Below, piece after piece: positions 16,670 through 24,213 of a stretch of DNA of 48,170 bases. This DNA comes from Clostridia bacterium (GTDB lineage Bacteria; Bacillota; Clostridia; Oscillospirales; CAG-272). The stretch covers positions 1 through 48,170 of the forward strand of contig JAFWTH010000099.1 in the NCBI GenBank assembly GCA_017518975.1, given 5' to 3'. How positions within the stretch are numbered: position 1 is the first letter of the stretch; each line of letters begins with the position of its first letter. Position numbers and translations under genes: made by a program. Below the pieces are notes generated by a model. It made no database searches, had not been told where the DNA came from, and was given only the letters and a program-made list of their open reading frames with translations.

Positions 16670-16918
16670 TCACCTCAATCAGCCCGCATTGCTTCGCAAT
16701 GCCGACGGCTTCTGCCTTCCGCCTCTTTGCGGAGCAAAAAGAGGGAAGACTTTGAGATTCTTCGACTTCACTCGCGTTGCTCGTTCCGCTCAGAATGACA
16801 CGGTAATGAAGAAAAGGCGTCATCCTGAGTGAAGCGGAACAAAGTGGAGCGGAATCGAAGGATCTACTATTCTCGAGCCGAATACTCTGCTTGCAGAGCA
16901 AGCAGACGGGTGAGGTGA
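16670..16918. repeat. TCACCTCA-bounded interspersed repeat between mutL and tgt
   Basis: A non-coding stretch of about 250 bp with short inverted ends (TCACCTCAATC at the left, GGTGAGGTGA at the right). Inside are TCATTCTGAG/AGAATGACA-type modules and small hairpins such as GCATTGCTTCGCAATGC. The same end motif bounds the repeat at 21486-21829, and parts recur at 41.0-41.6 kb. No ORF is supported. This resembles MITE-like repeats that are widespread in clostridial genomes. Confidence 0.7.
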
Positions 16919-16929
16919 GAAACCAACGA

Positions 16930-18825
16930 TTACTCAAGTCTGCCGAACTGGCGGTCGATCGACGAGCGTTTTATCTCAAACGCCACCGGTCTGCCGTGCG
17001 GGCACGTACGAATGACCGAGCCGCCCGGGTTCTTGACGAACAGCCGGTCGCAGATCCATTTTATGTGTTCGATGCCGTATCTTCTGCCGCCCTTTATCGC
17101 CGCCTTGCACGCGGACTGGAAGAGGCGCGACTCGAAGAACTCGGCGTATGCGGAATCGATCGACGCCGTCGTGTCGGAGAGCTTTGCCACGAGCGTCGAG
17201 AACAGCTCCCGCGCCTCCGCGGAGTCGAGCTGCTCGGGGATCGCCGTGACCTTGACGGTCGTGCGGTTTCCCTCGTCCTTCGCCGTGAACTCGAAGCCGA
17301 GCGAGCGGACGTCGTCCGAATAGTCGCGGAGCGTTTCACCCTCCCAGGCGGGCACGTCGAGGACGATCGGCGTCATGAGAAGCTGCGCGTTTTTCTCCGC
17401 GCTCCTCGCGTTTCGGCAAAGCTCGTCGAAGATTATCCGCTCGTGGGCGGCGTGTTTGTCGACGAACGTGATCCTGTCCTCGAACTGGACGATGACGTAG
17501 CAGTTGTACGCCTCGCCGAGGATGATGTATTCGGGCGGGTCGATCGGGCCCGGGTCCGTTATCGCCGGGCGGTCCTCGCCGCCGTCTTCGGGGACGGCGG
17601 GCGCCGGCGCGGGCGCCTCTTTTTTCGCGGGTGGCGGGGAGTCGTATATCTTTACCTGTTCGGTCTTCGTTCTGTGCGTGTCGGCGGGAACGAAAGCGTT
17701 GAGAAGCCGTCTCGCTTCCTCTCCGTCGATCCAGAAATCGTCTTTGCTTTCTTTTTTCGGCGGGAATGAGGCGGGCTCGCTCCCCTCGCAGGGGATATCC
17801 GCCCCGGTACCCGCGAATTTGAGTTCCGGTCTCACCGTTTCGGACTGAAGCGCGCTGAGTACGGCGTAGTAGACCGAGTCGAAGATGACTTTTTCGTCGG
17901 AGAATTTTACCTCGAGCTTCGCCGGGTGGACGTTCACGTCGACGGCGGAGAGATTGAGATCGACGTTCAGGACGCAGACGGGGAACTTCTCCGCCGGGAT
18001 CCGCGAACGGTACGCCTGCTCGACCGCCGCCATTATCGTGCGGCTCTTGACGAGACGGCCGTTGACGAAGAAGACCTCCATGTTCCTGTTCGATTTGTAA
18101 AGGTCGGGCTCGGAGATGAAACCGGTTACGGTAACGCCTCCGTCCGTGCGCTCGACTCTGATCGAGCGGTTAGCGCACTCCCTGCCGAAGACGGAATAGA
18201 CCGCTTCCTTCAGGTCGCCGCTTCCCGTCGTTACGAATTTAACTTCTCCGTCGGAGATGTATTTGATCTCGACGTCGGGGCGCGAGAGGGCGATCCTCTC
18301 GACGACTGCGCTGACCGCCGCGGCTTCCGTCGCGTCTCTTTTCAGGAATTTGCGCCGCGCGGGGACCGAGTAGAAGAGATCCTCCACGACTACGGTCGTT
18401 CCCGTCGCGCACCCCACCTCGCTGAGGGAGGTGACGCGGCCCGCCTCGCATTCGAGGAGCGTGCCCATCTCGTTTGCGGCGGGTTTCGAGAAGATCCTCA
18501 TTTTCGACACCGACGCGATCGCCGCGAGCGCCTCGCCGCGGAAGCCGAGCGTGCCGATCTCGGAGAGATCCCTCGCCGTTTTGATCTTGCTCGTCGCGTG
18601 GCGGAGGATCGCCACGGGGAGATCGTCCGGCTCCATTCCGCACCCGTTGTCGGTGACGCGGATCAGAGTGACGCCTCCGCTTTGTATTTCGGCTGTGACG
18701 GAGGTCGCCTCCGCGTCTATCGAGTTTTCGAGCAGTTCCTTGACGACGGACGCGGGTCTGTCGACGACCTCGCCCGCGGCTATCAGGTTGGCGACGTCAA
18801 AACCGAGTACGTTTATCTTTCCCAC
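16930..18825 (-). CDS. mutL: DNA mismatch repair protein MutL
   Basis: A 631-residue MutL. The GHKL ATPase motifs are near the N-terminus (AAGEVVDRPASVVKELLENS, then DNGCGM, TLGFRGEAL and GTTVVVEDLFYSVPAR). A Pro/Ala-rich linker lies at about 345-430. The C-terminal dimer domain has the metal site of endonuclease-active MutL (DKHAAHERIIFDE, plus CPHGRP near the end), so nicking activity is expected. It starts with GTG, fixed by AGGAGG seven bases upstream. It follows mutS by 32 bases on the same strand. Confidence 0.97.
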   Translation of the reverse strand: MGKINVLGFDVANLIAAGEVVDRPASVVKELLENSIDAEATSVTAEIQSGGVTLIRVTDNGCGMEPDDLPVAILRHATSKIKTARDLSEIGTLGFRGEALAAIASVSKMRIFSKPAANEMGTLLECEAGRVTSLSEVGCATGTTVVVEDLFYSVPARRKFLKRDATEAAAVSAVVERIALSRPDVEIKYISDGEVKFVTTGSGDLKEAVYSVFGRECANRSIRVERTDGGVTVTGFISEPDLYKSNRNMEVFFVNGRLVKSRTIMAAVEQAYRSRIPAEKFPVCVLNVDLNLSAVDVNVHPAKLEVKFSDEKVIFDSVYYAVLSALQSETVRPELKFAGTGADIPCEGSEPASFPPKKESKDDFWIDGEEARRLLNAFVPADTHRTKTEQVKIYDSPPPAKKEAPAPAPAVPEDGGEDRPAITDPGPIDPPEYIILGEAYNCYVIVQFEDRITFVDKHAAHERIIFDELCRNARSAEKNAQLLMTPIVLDVPAWEGETLRDYSDDVRSLGFEFTAKDEGNRTTVKVTAIPEQLDSAEARELFSTLVAKLSDTTASIDSAYAEFFESRLFQSACKAAIKGGRRYGIEHIKWICDRLFVKNPGGSVIRTCPHGRPVAFEIKRSSIDRQFGRLE

Positions 18826-18857
18826 GGTGGGACCTCCTTTCTGTTTTCGTTATCGGA

Positions 18858-21455
18858 TCAATCGACGAGTTTTTTCCACTCGAAGATCAGGTTCATCGCC
18901 TCTATAGGCGTTATGGTGTTCAGATCGCATTCGGCGATCTTCCGTTTGAGTTCTTCCGTCAGCGAGTCGGTCATCGGGATAGCGAGCTCAAAGTCGTCGG
19001 ATCCCTTAACGGCGTTTGCCCTCGCGAACGTGACGGGTTTGCCTTCCGATTCGAGATCGGCGAGGATCCTCTTCGCGCGTTTCGTGATCTCGGAGGGGAC
19101 CCCGGCGAGTTTGGCGACCTCGATCCCGTACGAGTCGTCCGTCGGGCCCTTTACGATCTTGCGTAGGAAGATTATATCGTCGCCGCGCTTCTTTGCGGCG
19201 ATGTTGTAGTTGACGAAGCCGGGGATCTCGTTCTCGAGGGACGTCAGCTCGTGATAGTGCGTCGCGAACATTGTCTTCGCGCCGAGCTTGTTCGACGCCG
19301 TGTACTCAGCGACGGCGCGCGCGATGCTCATACCGTCGTACGTGCTCGTCCCGCGGCCGATCTCGTCGTAGATTATAAAGCTCTTTTTCGTCGCGTGGTT
19401 CAGAATGTATGCGACTTCTCTCATTTCGAGCATGAAGGTCGACTGACCGGACGCGAGGTCGTCGGACGCGCCGACGCGGGTGAACAGTTTATCGACGATC
19501 CCGACACGCGCGTAGGAGGCGGGGACGAAAGAACCGATCTGAGCGAGAAGAACGATCAGCGCGGTTTGTCTCATATATGTGGATTTTCCCGCCATATTCG
19601 GGCCGGTGATCAGCGCGAGGCGGTTGTCCTTCGTGTCAAGGTACGCGTCGTTCGGGACGAAATACGCGTCGCGGACGAATTTTTCGACGACGGGGTGCCG
19701 TCCGTCGCGAATCTCGATAACGTCGCTTGCGTCGACGGTCGGGCAGACGTAGCCGTTCTGCGCTGCGACCTCGGACAGCGCGATGAAAACGTCGAGCCGC
19801 GCGAGCGCGGACGCGGTCGTCCTGATCCTGTCCTCCGCCTCGCCGACTTTGTCGCGCACGGCGCAGAAGAGACCGTATTCAAGATTTTTCAGCCGTTCCT
19901 CGGCTCCGAGAACGGTCGATTCCATCTCTTTCAGTTCGTCGGTGATATACCGCTCTTTGTCGGAGAGCGTCTGCTTTCTGATATACCCGTCGGGGACCGA
20001 TCCCGCCGCGGAGCGGGGGACTTCTATGTAGTAACCGAACACGCGGTTGTATCCGATCTTCAGGTTCTTGATGCCGGTCTTTTCTCTTTCCCTCGTCTCG
20101 GCGTTTTTGATGAAGTCGCGTCCTCCGTTCATGATGGAGCGGAGCTCGTCGACCTCGGCGTTGTATCCCTCGCGGATCATTCCGCCGTCCCTTACGGTGA
20201 AGGGCGGCTGATCGACGATCGCTCCGTCGATGAGAGCGCGGACGTCCTCGAGTTCGTCGAGTTCGCCCCGGATCACGGATAACTCGCCGCCCGATACGTC
20301 GGCGAGAAGTTTTCTGACTCTCGGTACGACCGACGCGGTCTGCGATATCGCGCGCAGGTCGCGCCCGCCCGCCGTGCCATATGTGACGCGGGTGATCAGC
20401 CGCTCGAGATCGAGTACGTTCTCCATCTCGGCACGGAGTTCTTCGCGGAGCATCAGATTACCGAACAGCTCGGTCACCGCCTGCTGCCGTTTAGTGATCG
20501 CGGCGGGACGGGTGAGCGGATGCTCGACCATGAATTTCAGAAGGCGCGCGCCGGGCGACGTCGACGTCTTGTCGAGTACCCAGAGCAGAGAGCCCCTCTT
20601 GTCCTTCGTCAGCATCGTCTCGGTCAGTTCGAGATTGCGTCGTGTCGACACGTCCATTTCAAGATATTCCGACGAGTCGTAGGACGACAGCCGCTTGAGA
20701 TACGAGATATCCTTCATCTGCGTTTCGGCTATGTATTTCAGCGCCGCGCCCGCTGCTACGAGAGCAGCGCGGGGGATGCCGACCGTTCCTTCCGCGCCGA
20801 AACGTTCCGAGGTACGCGCGAGGCATTCCTCCTCGTCGAAGTGCGCGGTCGATCTCTCCGTCACGAGCGCGCCGAGACGGTCCTTTACGACCGCGGCGAC
20901 GGCGGGACGGCTTTTCATCGTCACGTTCGTCACGATCTCGCGCGGGGCGAAGGTCGAAAGCTCGTTCACCACGGCGTCGTCGGAGCCGGAGGCGTCGACG
21001 GCGGTGGCGCAGATATACGCGGTCGAGATATCGGAGAAGCAGAGGCCCACTGTCGGGCCGTCGCAGTACATCGTGCAAAGGTAGTTGTTGCGGTCCTCGG
21101 AGAGCAGATCGGATTCTATCAGCGTGCCGGGAGTGATGACCCTGATGACCTCGCGCTTGACGAGCGTTTTCGTTTTCGACGGGTCCTCCGTCTGCTCGCA
21201 GATCGCGACTTTATAGCCCTTCGAGATGAGTTTCCCTATATACGGCTCGCACGAGTGGTACGGAACGCCGCACATCGGCGCGCGCTCCTCCTCGCCGCAG
21301 TCGCGTCCGGTGAGAGTCAGGTCGAGTTCCTTCGAGGCGATCTGGGCGTCCTCAAAGAACATCTCGTAGAAGTCTCCGAGACGGTAAAACAGGATATAGT
21401 CGCGGTACCTGTCCTTGATCTCAAGGTACTGCTGCATCATGGGGGTCACGGCCAT
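18858..21455 (-). CDS. mutS: DNA mismatch repair protein MutS
   Basis: A full-length 865-residue MutS. The mismatch-binding N-terminal motif is present (LFYRLGDFYEMFFEDA; the Phe-x-Glu is FYEM), followed by connector, lever and clamp domains. The ABC-type ATPase has Walker A GPNMAGKST at about 613-621, a signature near LASGQSTFMLEM, Walker B SFIIYDEIGRGT and the switch His in FATHYHEL. It binds mismatches and recruits MutL, encoded directly downstream. A repeat of about 350 bp separates it from miaB, the usual upstream gene in Clostridia. Confidence 0.98.
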   Translation of the reverse strand: MAVTPMMQQYLEIKDRYRDYILFYRLGDFYEMFFEDAQIASKELDLTLTGRDCGEEERAPMCGVPYHSCEPYIGKLISKGYKVAICEQTEDPSKTKTLVKREVIRVITPGTLIESDLLSEDRNNYLCTMYCDGPTVGLCFSDISTAYICATAVDASGSDDAVVNELSTFAPREIVTNVTMKSRPAVAAVVKDRLGALVTERSTAHFDEEECLARTSERFGAEGTVGIPRAALVAAGAALKYIAETQMKDISYLKRLSSYDSSEYLEMDVSTRRNLELTETMLTKDKRGSLLWVLDKTSTSPGARLLKFMVEHPLTRPAAITKRQQAVTELFGNLMLREELRAEMENVLDLERLITRVTYGTAGGRDLRAISQTASVVPRVRKLLADVSGGELSVIRGELDELEDVRALIDGAIVDQPPFTVRDGGMIREGYNAEVDELRSIMNGGRDFIKNAETREREKTGIKNLKIGYNRVFGYYIEVPRSAAGSVPDGYIRKQTLSDKERYITDELKEMESTVLGAEERLKNLEYGLFCAVRDKVGEAEDRIRTTASALARLDVFIALSEVAAQNGYVCPTVDASDVIEIRDGRHPVVEKFVRDAYFVPNDAYLDTKDNRLALITGPNMAGKSTYMRQTALIVLLAQIGSFVPASYARVGIVDKLFTRVGASDDLASGQSTFMLEMREVAYILNHATKKSFIIYDEIGRGTSTYDGMSIARAVAEYTASNKLGAKTMFATHYHELTSLENEIPGFVNYNIAAKKRGDDIIFLRKIVKGPTDDSYGIEVAKLAGVPSEITKRAKRILADLESEGKPVTFARANAVKGSDDFELAIPMTDSLTEELKRKIAECDLNTITPIEAMNLIFEWKKLVD

Positions 21456-21485
21456 ATTGAGCCTCCGATAGGATAATTTTTCTTG

Positions 21486-21829
21486 TCACCTCATCAGTCA
21501 ACTCTATTGCTTCGCAATTTGAGTTGACAGCTTCCCCTCAAGGGGAAGCCTCAATTTCGCCGTTCGTCATTGTGGCTCGACGATAGCAGATCCTTCGACT
21601 CCGGTTTTCGACCTGCGCTCAGGTCGTCATTGATCCGCCTTTCGGCTGATCAATGACGGATAAAATACCTTCTCCGGATTAACCGGAATCCGGTATTTTA
21701 CGGAATATCTTTTTCCGTGTCATTCTGAGCGAAACGAGCGGAGCGAGTGAAGTCGAAGAATCTGAAGCCTTCCCCTTGAGGGGAAGGTGGATTTGAGGGT
21801 CGAAAGACCCGAAAAGACGGATGAGGTGA
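21486..21829. repeat. TCACCTCATC-bounded interspersed repeat between miaB and mutS
   Basis: A non-coding block of 344 bp with exact 10-bp inverted ends (TCACCTCATC at 21486-21495, GATGAGGTGA at 21820-21829). It contains CTTCCCCT(C/T)AAGGGGAAG hairpins, TCATTCTGAGCG modules and several nested small stems. It shares its ends with 16670-16918 and with 41.0-41.6 kb. The structure suggests a non-autonomous mobile repeat inserted between two genes of the mismatch-repair cluster. Confidence 0.75.
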
Positions 21830-21852
21830 GATAAATGTTTAAGTTTAATACC

Positions 21853-23277
21853 TTAGTCGATTATTTCTCCGCCGACCCAGAACGCGCCGGCGCTTTTTAT
21901 CTTCACGTTTACGAATTTGCCCGTCAGTTCCTCCCCGCCGGGGAAGTGCACGGGCCGCGCGGGCGAGCCGCGCCCGGTCATCATCCCGGGGTCCGTGCGG
22001 CTGACGCCGTCGGCGAGAACGCGGAGCGTACGGCCGACGAAGCGGGAATTCCTTTCCTCGGACAGTTCCGTCCCGAGGGCGAGCAGCCGTTCCATCCGTT
22101 CCGCGGAGACCTCGCGCGGAACGCGCGGCTCCATCTTCGCGGCGGGCGTGCCGACGCGCGGGGAATAGATGAACGAGAAGATCATATCGTATCTCACGCG
22201 GCGCATCAGGTCGAGCGTGCCCTCAAAATCCGTCTCCTCCTCGCCGGGGAAACCGACGATGATATCGGAGGTCAGCGTCACGTCCGGGACGCGCGCGCGG
22301 AGCTTGTCCACGACGGAGAGGTATCTCTCCCTGTCGTAATGGCGGTTCATCAGTTTCAAAATCCTGTCGGAGCCCGACTGCACCGGAAGGTGGAAATGTT
22401 TGACGATCTTCGGCTCCTCGGCGATAGCGTCGATCAGCTCGTCCGAGGCGTCCTTAGGATGGCTCGTCATGAAGCGGAGCTCGAAGTCGCCGTCGATCGC
22501 GCAGATGCGGCGCATCAGCTCGGCGATATCGCAGCAGCCGTCTGAGTCCTTTCCGTAGGAGTTCACGTTCTGACCGAGAAGCGTTATGTTTTTCGCGCCT
22601 CCGTCGACGAGGCGCTTCGCTTCCTCGATTATATCGTCCGGTCTGCGGCTCCGCTCGCGTCCTCTGACGTAGGGGACGATGCAGTAAGAGCAGAAATTGT
22701 TGCAGCCGTACATCACGGAGAGCCATACGGAGTGGGAGTTTTCCCTTACGGTCGGGACGCCTTCGGCGATCACGTCGCCGCACTCGCGGATAAAGCGCCG
22801 CCGACCTCCCATCGCGTCCTTCACGAGGGAGGGGAGGGAATAGGCGGAAGCGGGCTCGAACACGAAATCGACGTACGGGTAACTCATCTTGAGCGTGTTC
22901 GCACGGTGTTCCTCCGCCGCCATACAGCCGCCGACGCCTATGACGACGTCGGGATCGGCGTCCTTTACGTGCTTGAACGAGCCGATTATCGAGAGCGCCT
23001 TTTTCTCGGCGTGCTCGCGGATCGCGCAGGTGTTAACGAGGATCAGCTTCGCCGCTTCGGGAACGGGAACGGGGGAGTATCCCATCGTCTCGCAGAGACC
23101 GGCGAGCCGTTCGCTGTCCGCCTCGTTCTGCTGACAGCCGAAGGTACGGATGAAATACCCCGGCGCGCGCTCGCCGACAAGGCCGCGCGAAGCGAAGCCT
23201 TCTTTTATTTCCCGGGCGGTCTCAAGCTCGGAGGAGACCTCTTCGGGATCGCGGAAACGACGTGATTCTGCCGCCAT
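21853..23277 (-). CDS. miaB: tRNA-2-methylthio-N6-dimethylallyladenosine synthase
   Basis: A 474-residue methylthiotransferase. The N-terminal UPF0004 domain has its three cluster cysteines (in TFGCQQNE, VNTCAIRE and GVGGCMA). The radical-SAM motif is CNNFCSYC (C-x3-C-x2-C), and a C-terminal TRAM domain (~410-474) binds tRNA. MiaB adds a 2-methylthio group to i6A37 of tRNAs. The ribosome site is AGGAGGATATC before ATG. It has its own promoter and heads the mutS-mutL direction. Confidence 0.96.
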   Translation of the reverse strand: MAAESRRFRDPEEVSSELETAREIKEGFASRGLVGERAPGYFIRTFGCQQNEADSERLAGLCETMGYSPVPVPEAAKLILVNTCAIREHAEKKALSIIGSFKHVKDADPDVVIGVGGCMAAEEHRANTLKMSYPYVDFVFEPASAYSLPSLVKDAMGGRRRFIRECGDVIAEGVPTVRENSHSVWLSVMYGCNNFCSYCIVPYVRGRERSRRPDDIIEEAKRLVDGGAKNITLLGQNVNSYGKDSDGCCDIAELMRRICAIDGDFELRFMTSHPKDASDELIDAIAEEPKIVKHFHLPVQSGSDRILKLMNRHYDRERYLSVVDKLRARVPDVTLTSDIIVGFPGEEETDFEGTLDLMRRVRYDMIFSFIYSPRVGTPAAKMEPRVPREVSAERMERLLALGTELSEERNSRFVGRTLRVLADGVSRTDPGMMTGRGSPARPVHFPGGEELTGKFVNVKIKSAGAFWVGGEIID

Positions 23278-23325
23278 GAGATATCCTCCTTTCGCGATTC
23301 CACATATTACTCCATTATATTAGAT

Positions 23326-23354
23326 ATTATACACTATACGGGGGGATCAAGTCA
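23326..23354 (-). promoter_or_regulatory. Sigma-A promoter of miaB
   Basis: On the minus strand: TTGACT (23349-23354), 17-base spacer, TATAAT (23326-23331), about 50 bases before the miaB ATG. Confidence 0.75.
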
Positions 23355-23434
23355 ACGCGGAGCGAGTAATTTCGAGCCTTTTTTCGCCCCGGACCGGACG
23401 GCTCCGGACGGGCAAAAAAATTCTCAATTTGTTG

Positions 23435-23463
23435 TTGACAAAAGGACGTGGTTATAGTATAAT
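23435..23463 (+). promoter_or_regulatory. Consensus sigma-A promoter of tRNA-Leu
   Basis: A perfect TTGACA (23435-23440), 17-base spacer, perfect TATAAT (23458-23463), 30 bases before the tRNA. This is as expected for a strong stable-RNA promoter. Confidence 0.88.
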
Positions 23464-23493
23464 ACACTTTGCCGACGGGAAACCGGGGGCAAT

Positions 23494-23575
23494 GCGAGAG
23501 TGGCGGAACTGGCAGACGCGCACGTTTGAGGGGCGTGTGGTTCACACCGTACGGGTTCAAGTCCCGTTTCTCGCA
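23494..23575 (+). tRNA. tRNA-Leu (anticodon GAG)
   Basis: A complete class II tRNA of 82 bases. The acceptor GCGAGAG pairs with TTCTCGC; U8, the D-arm (GGAACTGGCAGAC), anticodon stem CGCAC/GGCGTG-type and loop with GAG, a short variable stem typical of Leu, the T-arm with TTCAAGT and discriminator A are all present. CCA is not encoded. Its own promoter precedes it and a terminator hairpin follows. Its 3' part is copied in inverted form just downstream. Confidence 0.95.
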
Positions 23576-23578
23576 TAG

Positions 23579-23608
23579 AAAAAGGGCACTCGAAGAAGTG
23601 CCCTTTTT
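23579..23608 (+). terminator. Intrinsic terminator of tRNA-Leu
   Basis: A 12-bp stem (23579-23590 / 23597-23608) with a 6-base loop and terminal T-run. The pairing continues outward without interruption into the tRNA acceptor sequence, giving 23 bp per arm (23568-23590 / 23597-23619). Confidence 0.88.
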
Positions 23609-23771
23609 CTATGCGAGAAATTGAACACGGGACTTGAAGGCGCCGCGTGTAAGCAAACAGTCCGGGGGACTGTTTGCCCGCGGCGTGACCGAGGGAGCGT
23701 CAGCATTTCGTATTTTGCGAAATGCTGACCCGCGCGACCGAGAACAAGTCCCGTCCGTACCGAAGGTACGG
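23597..23771 (+). repeat. tRNA-linked structured element, copy 1 (tRNA-Leu)
   Basis: After the terminator comes an inverted copy of the tRNA-Leu acceptor 3' strand (to 23619) and of its T-loop/T-stem (12 exact bases, 23627-23638), separated by 7 inserted bases. Then follow: hairpin 1 (23653-23663 / 23667-23677) inside an outer stem (23641-23647 / 23679-23685); a TGACCGAG box (23686-23693); hairpin 2 with loop TATTTTG (23699-23710 / 23718-23729); GAGAA and a direct 10-base copy of the T-arm (23745-23754); and hairpin 3 with a 3-base loop (23755-23761 / 23765-23771). The same order occurs beside tRNA-Ser. Confidence 0.8.
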
Positions 23772-23827
23772 CAAAAAGCGGATGAAACTTCAATTTGAGT
23801 TATTTTCAGATTTGAATGACAGTCCGG

Positions 23828-24022
23828 GGGTTGCGGACAGATAAACTTTTCCGTAATCGTTCGATACTGCTGTCCGCTCGAGTTTTGCGCATGAAGCGCA
23901 AAACTCCGGAAGAAACTGTATCTCTTCAGCCGAGCCCTGACCGAGCGCCCGTCATCCTTTCGTATTTTGCGAAAGGATGACTCGCGGGCGCGAGAATCAA
24001 GTCCCCCGCGCCAAAGGCGCGG
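23828..24022 (+). repeat. tRNA-linked structured element, copy 2 (no adjacent tRNA)
   Basis: A second, more diverged unit. It has a GCGGACAG/CTGTCCGC stem and a GAGTTTTGCGC hairpin, then a TGACCGAG box (23938-23945). Hairpin 2 has the same TATTTTG loop but a different stem (23951-23962 / 23970-23981). GAGAATCAAGTCCC follows, matching part of the Leu T-arm, then hairpin 3 (24006-24012 / 24016-24022). No tRNA precedes it, so it looks like a duplicated or orphaned copy. The left edge is uncertain. The 640 bases between tRNA-Leu and the next gene hold nothing else I can support. Confidence 0.65.
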
Positions 24023-24127
24023 CGAACTTGAGTTGCAGTAACCTTCATTTTGAGTATCAGAGTTTTTGTCCCGCTCCCCGCGCAGCGGGCAGAACCGAAA
24101 GAAATACGGAAAACTATTTTACCCCCC

Positions 24128-24156
24128 TTGACAACCTCATTCTCTTCAAGTATAAT
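24128..24156 (+). promoter_or_regulatory. Consensus sigma-A promoter of the NTase/HEPN pair
   Basis: A perfect TTGACA (24128-24133), 17-base spacer, perfect TATAAT (24151-24156). Transcription would begin near 24163, about 50 bases before the preferred ATG. Confidence 0.85.
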
Positions 24157-24213
24157 ACAACGATTTAACGAAAACGTTGAATGGGCGGCATGGGCGAAGA
24201 AAGGAATTACTAT

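Noticed and set aside
16632-16937. N-terminal extension of Tgt by about 100 residues
   Set aside because: The extension lies in an interspersed repeat, has no similarity to Tgt N-termini and lacks a ribosome site; the ATG at 16631 gives the standard length.
23597-24022. A second, inverted tRNA-Leu gene or pseudo-tRNA
   Set aside because: Only the T-arm and acceptor 3' strand are copied, with an insertion between them; D-arm and anticodon arm are absent. The parallel structure at tRNA-Ser fits a dedicated element better.
24181-24213. Earlier ATG for the nucleotidyltransferase
   Set aside because: No ribosome site precedes it, while AAAGGAAT is well placed for the ATG at 24214.
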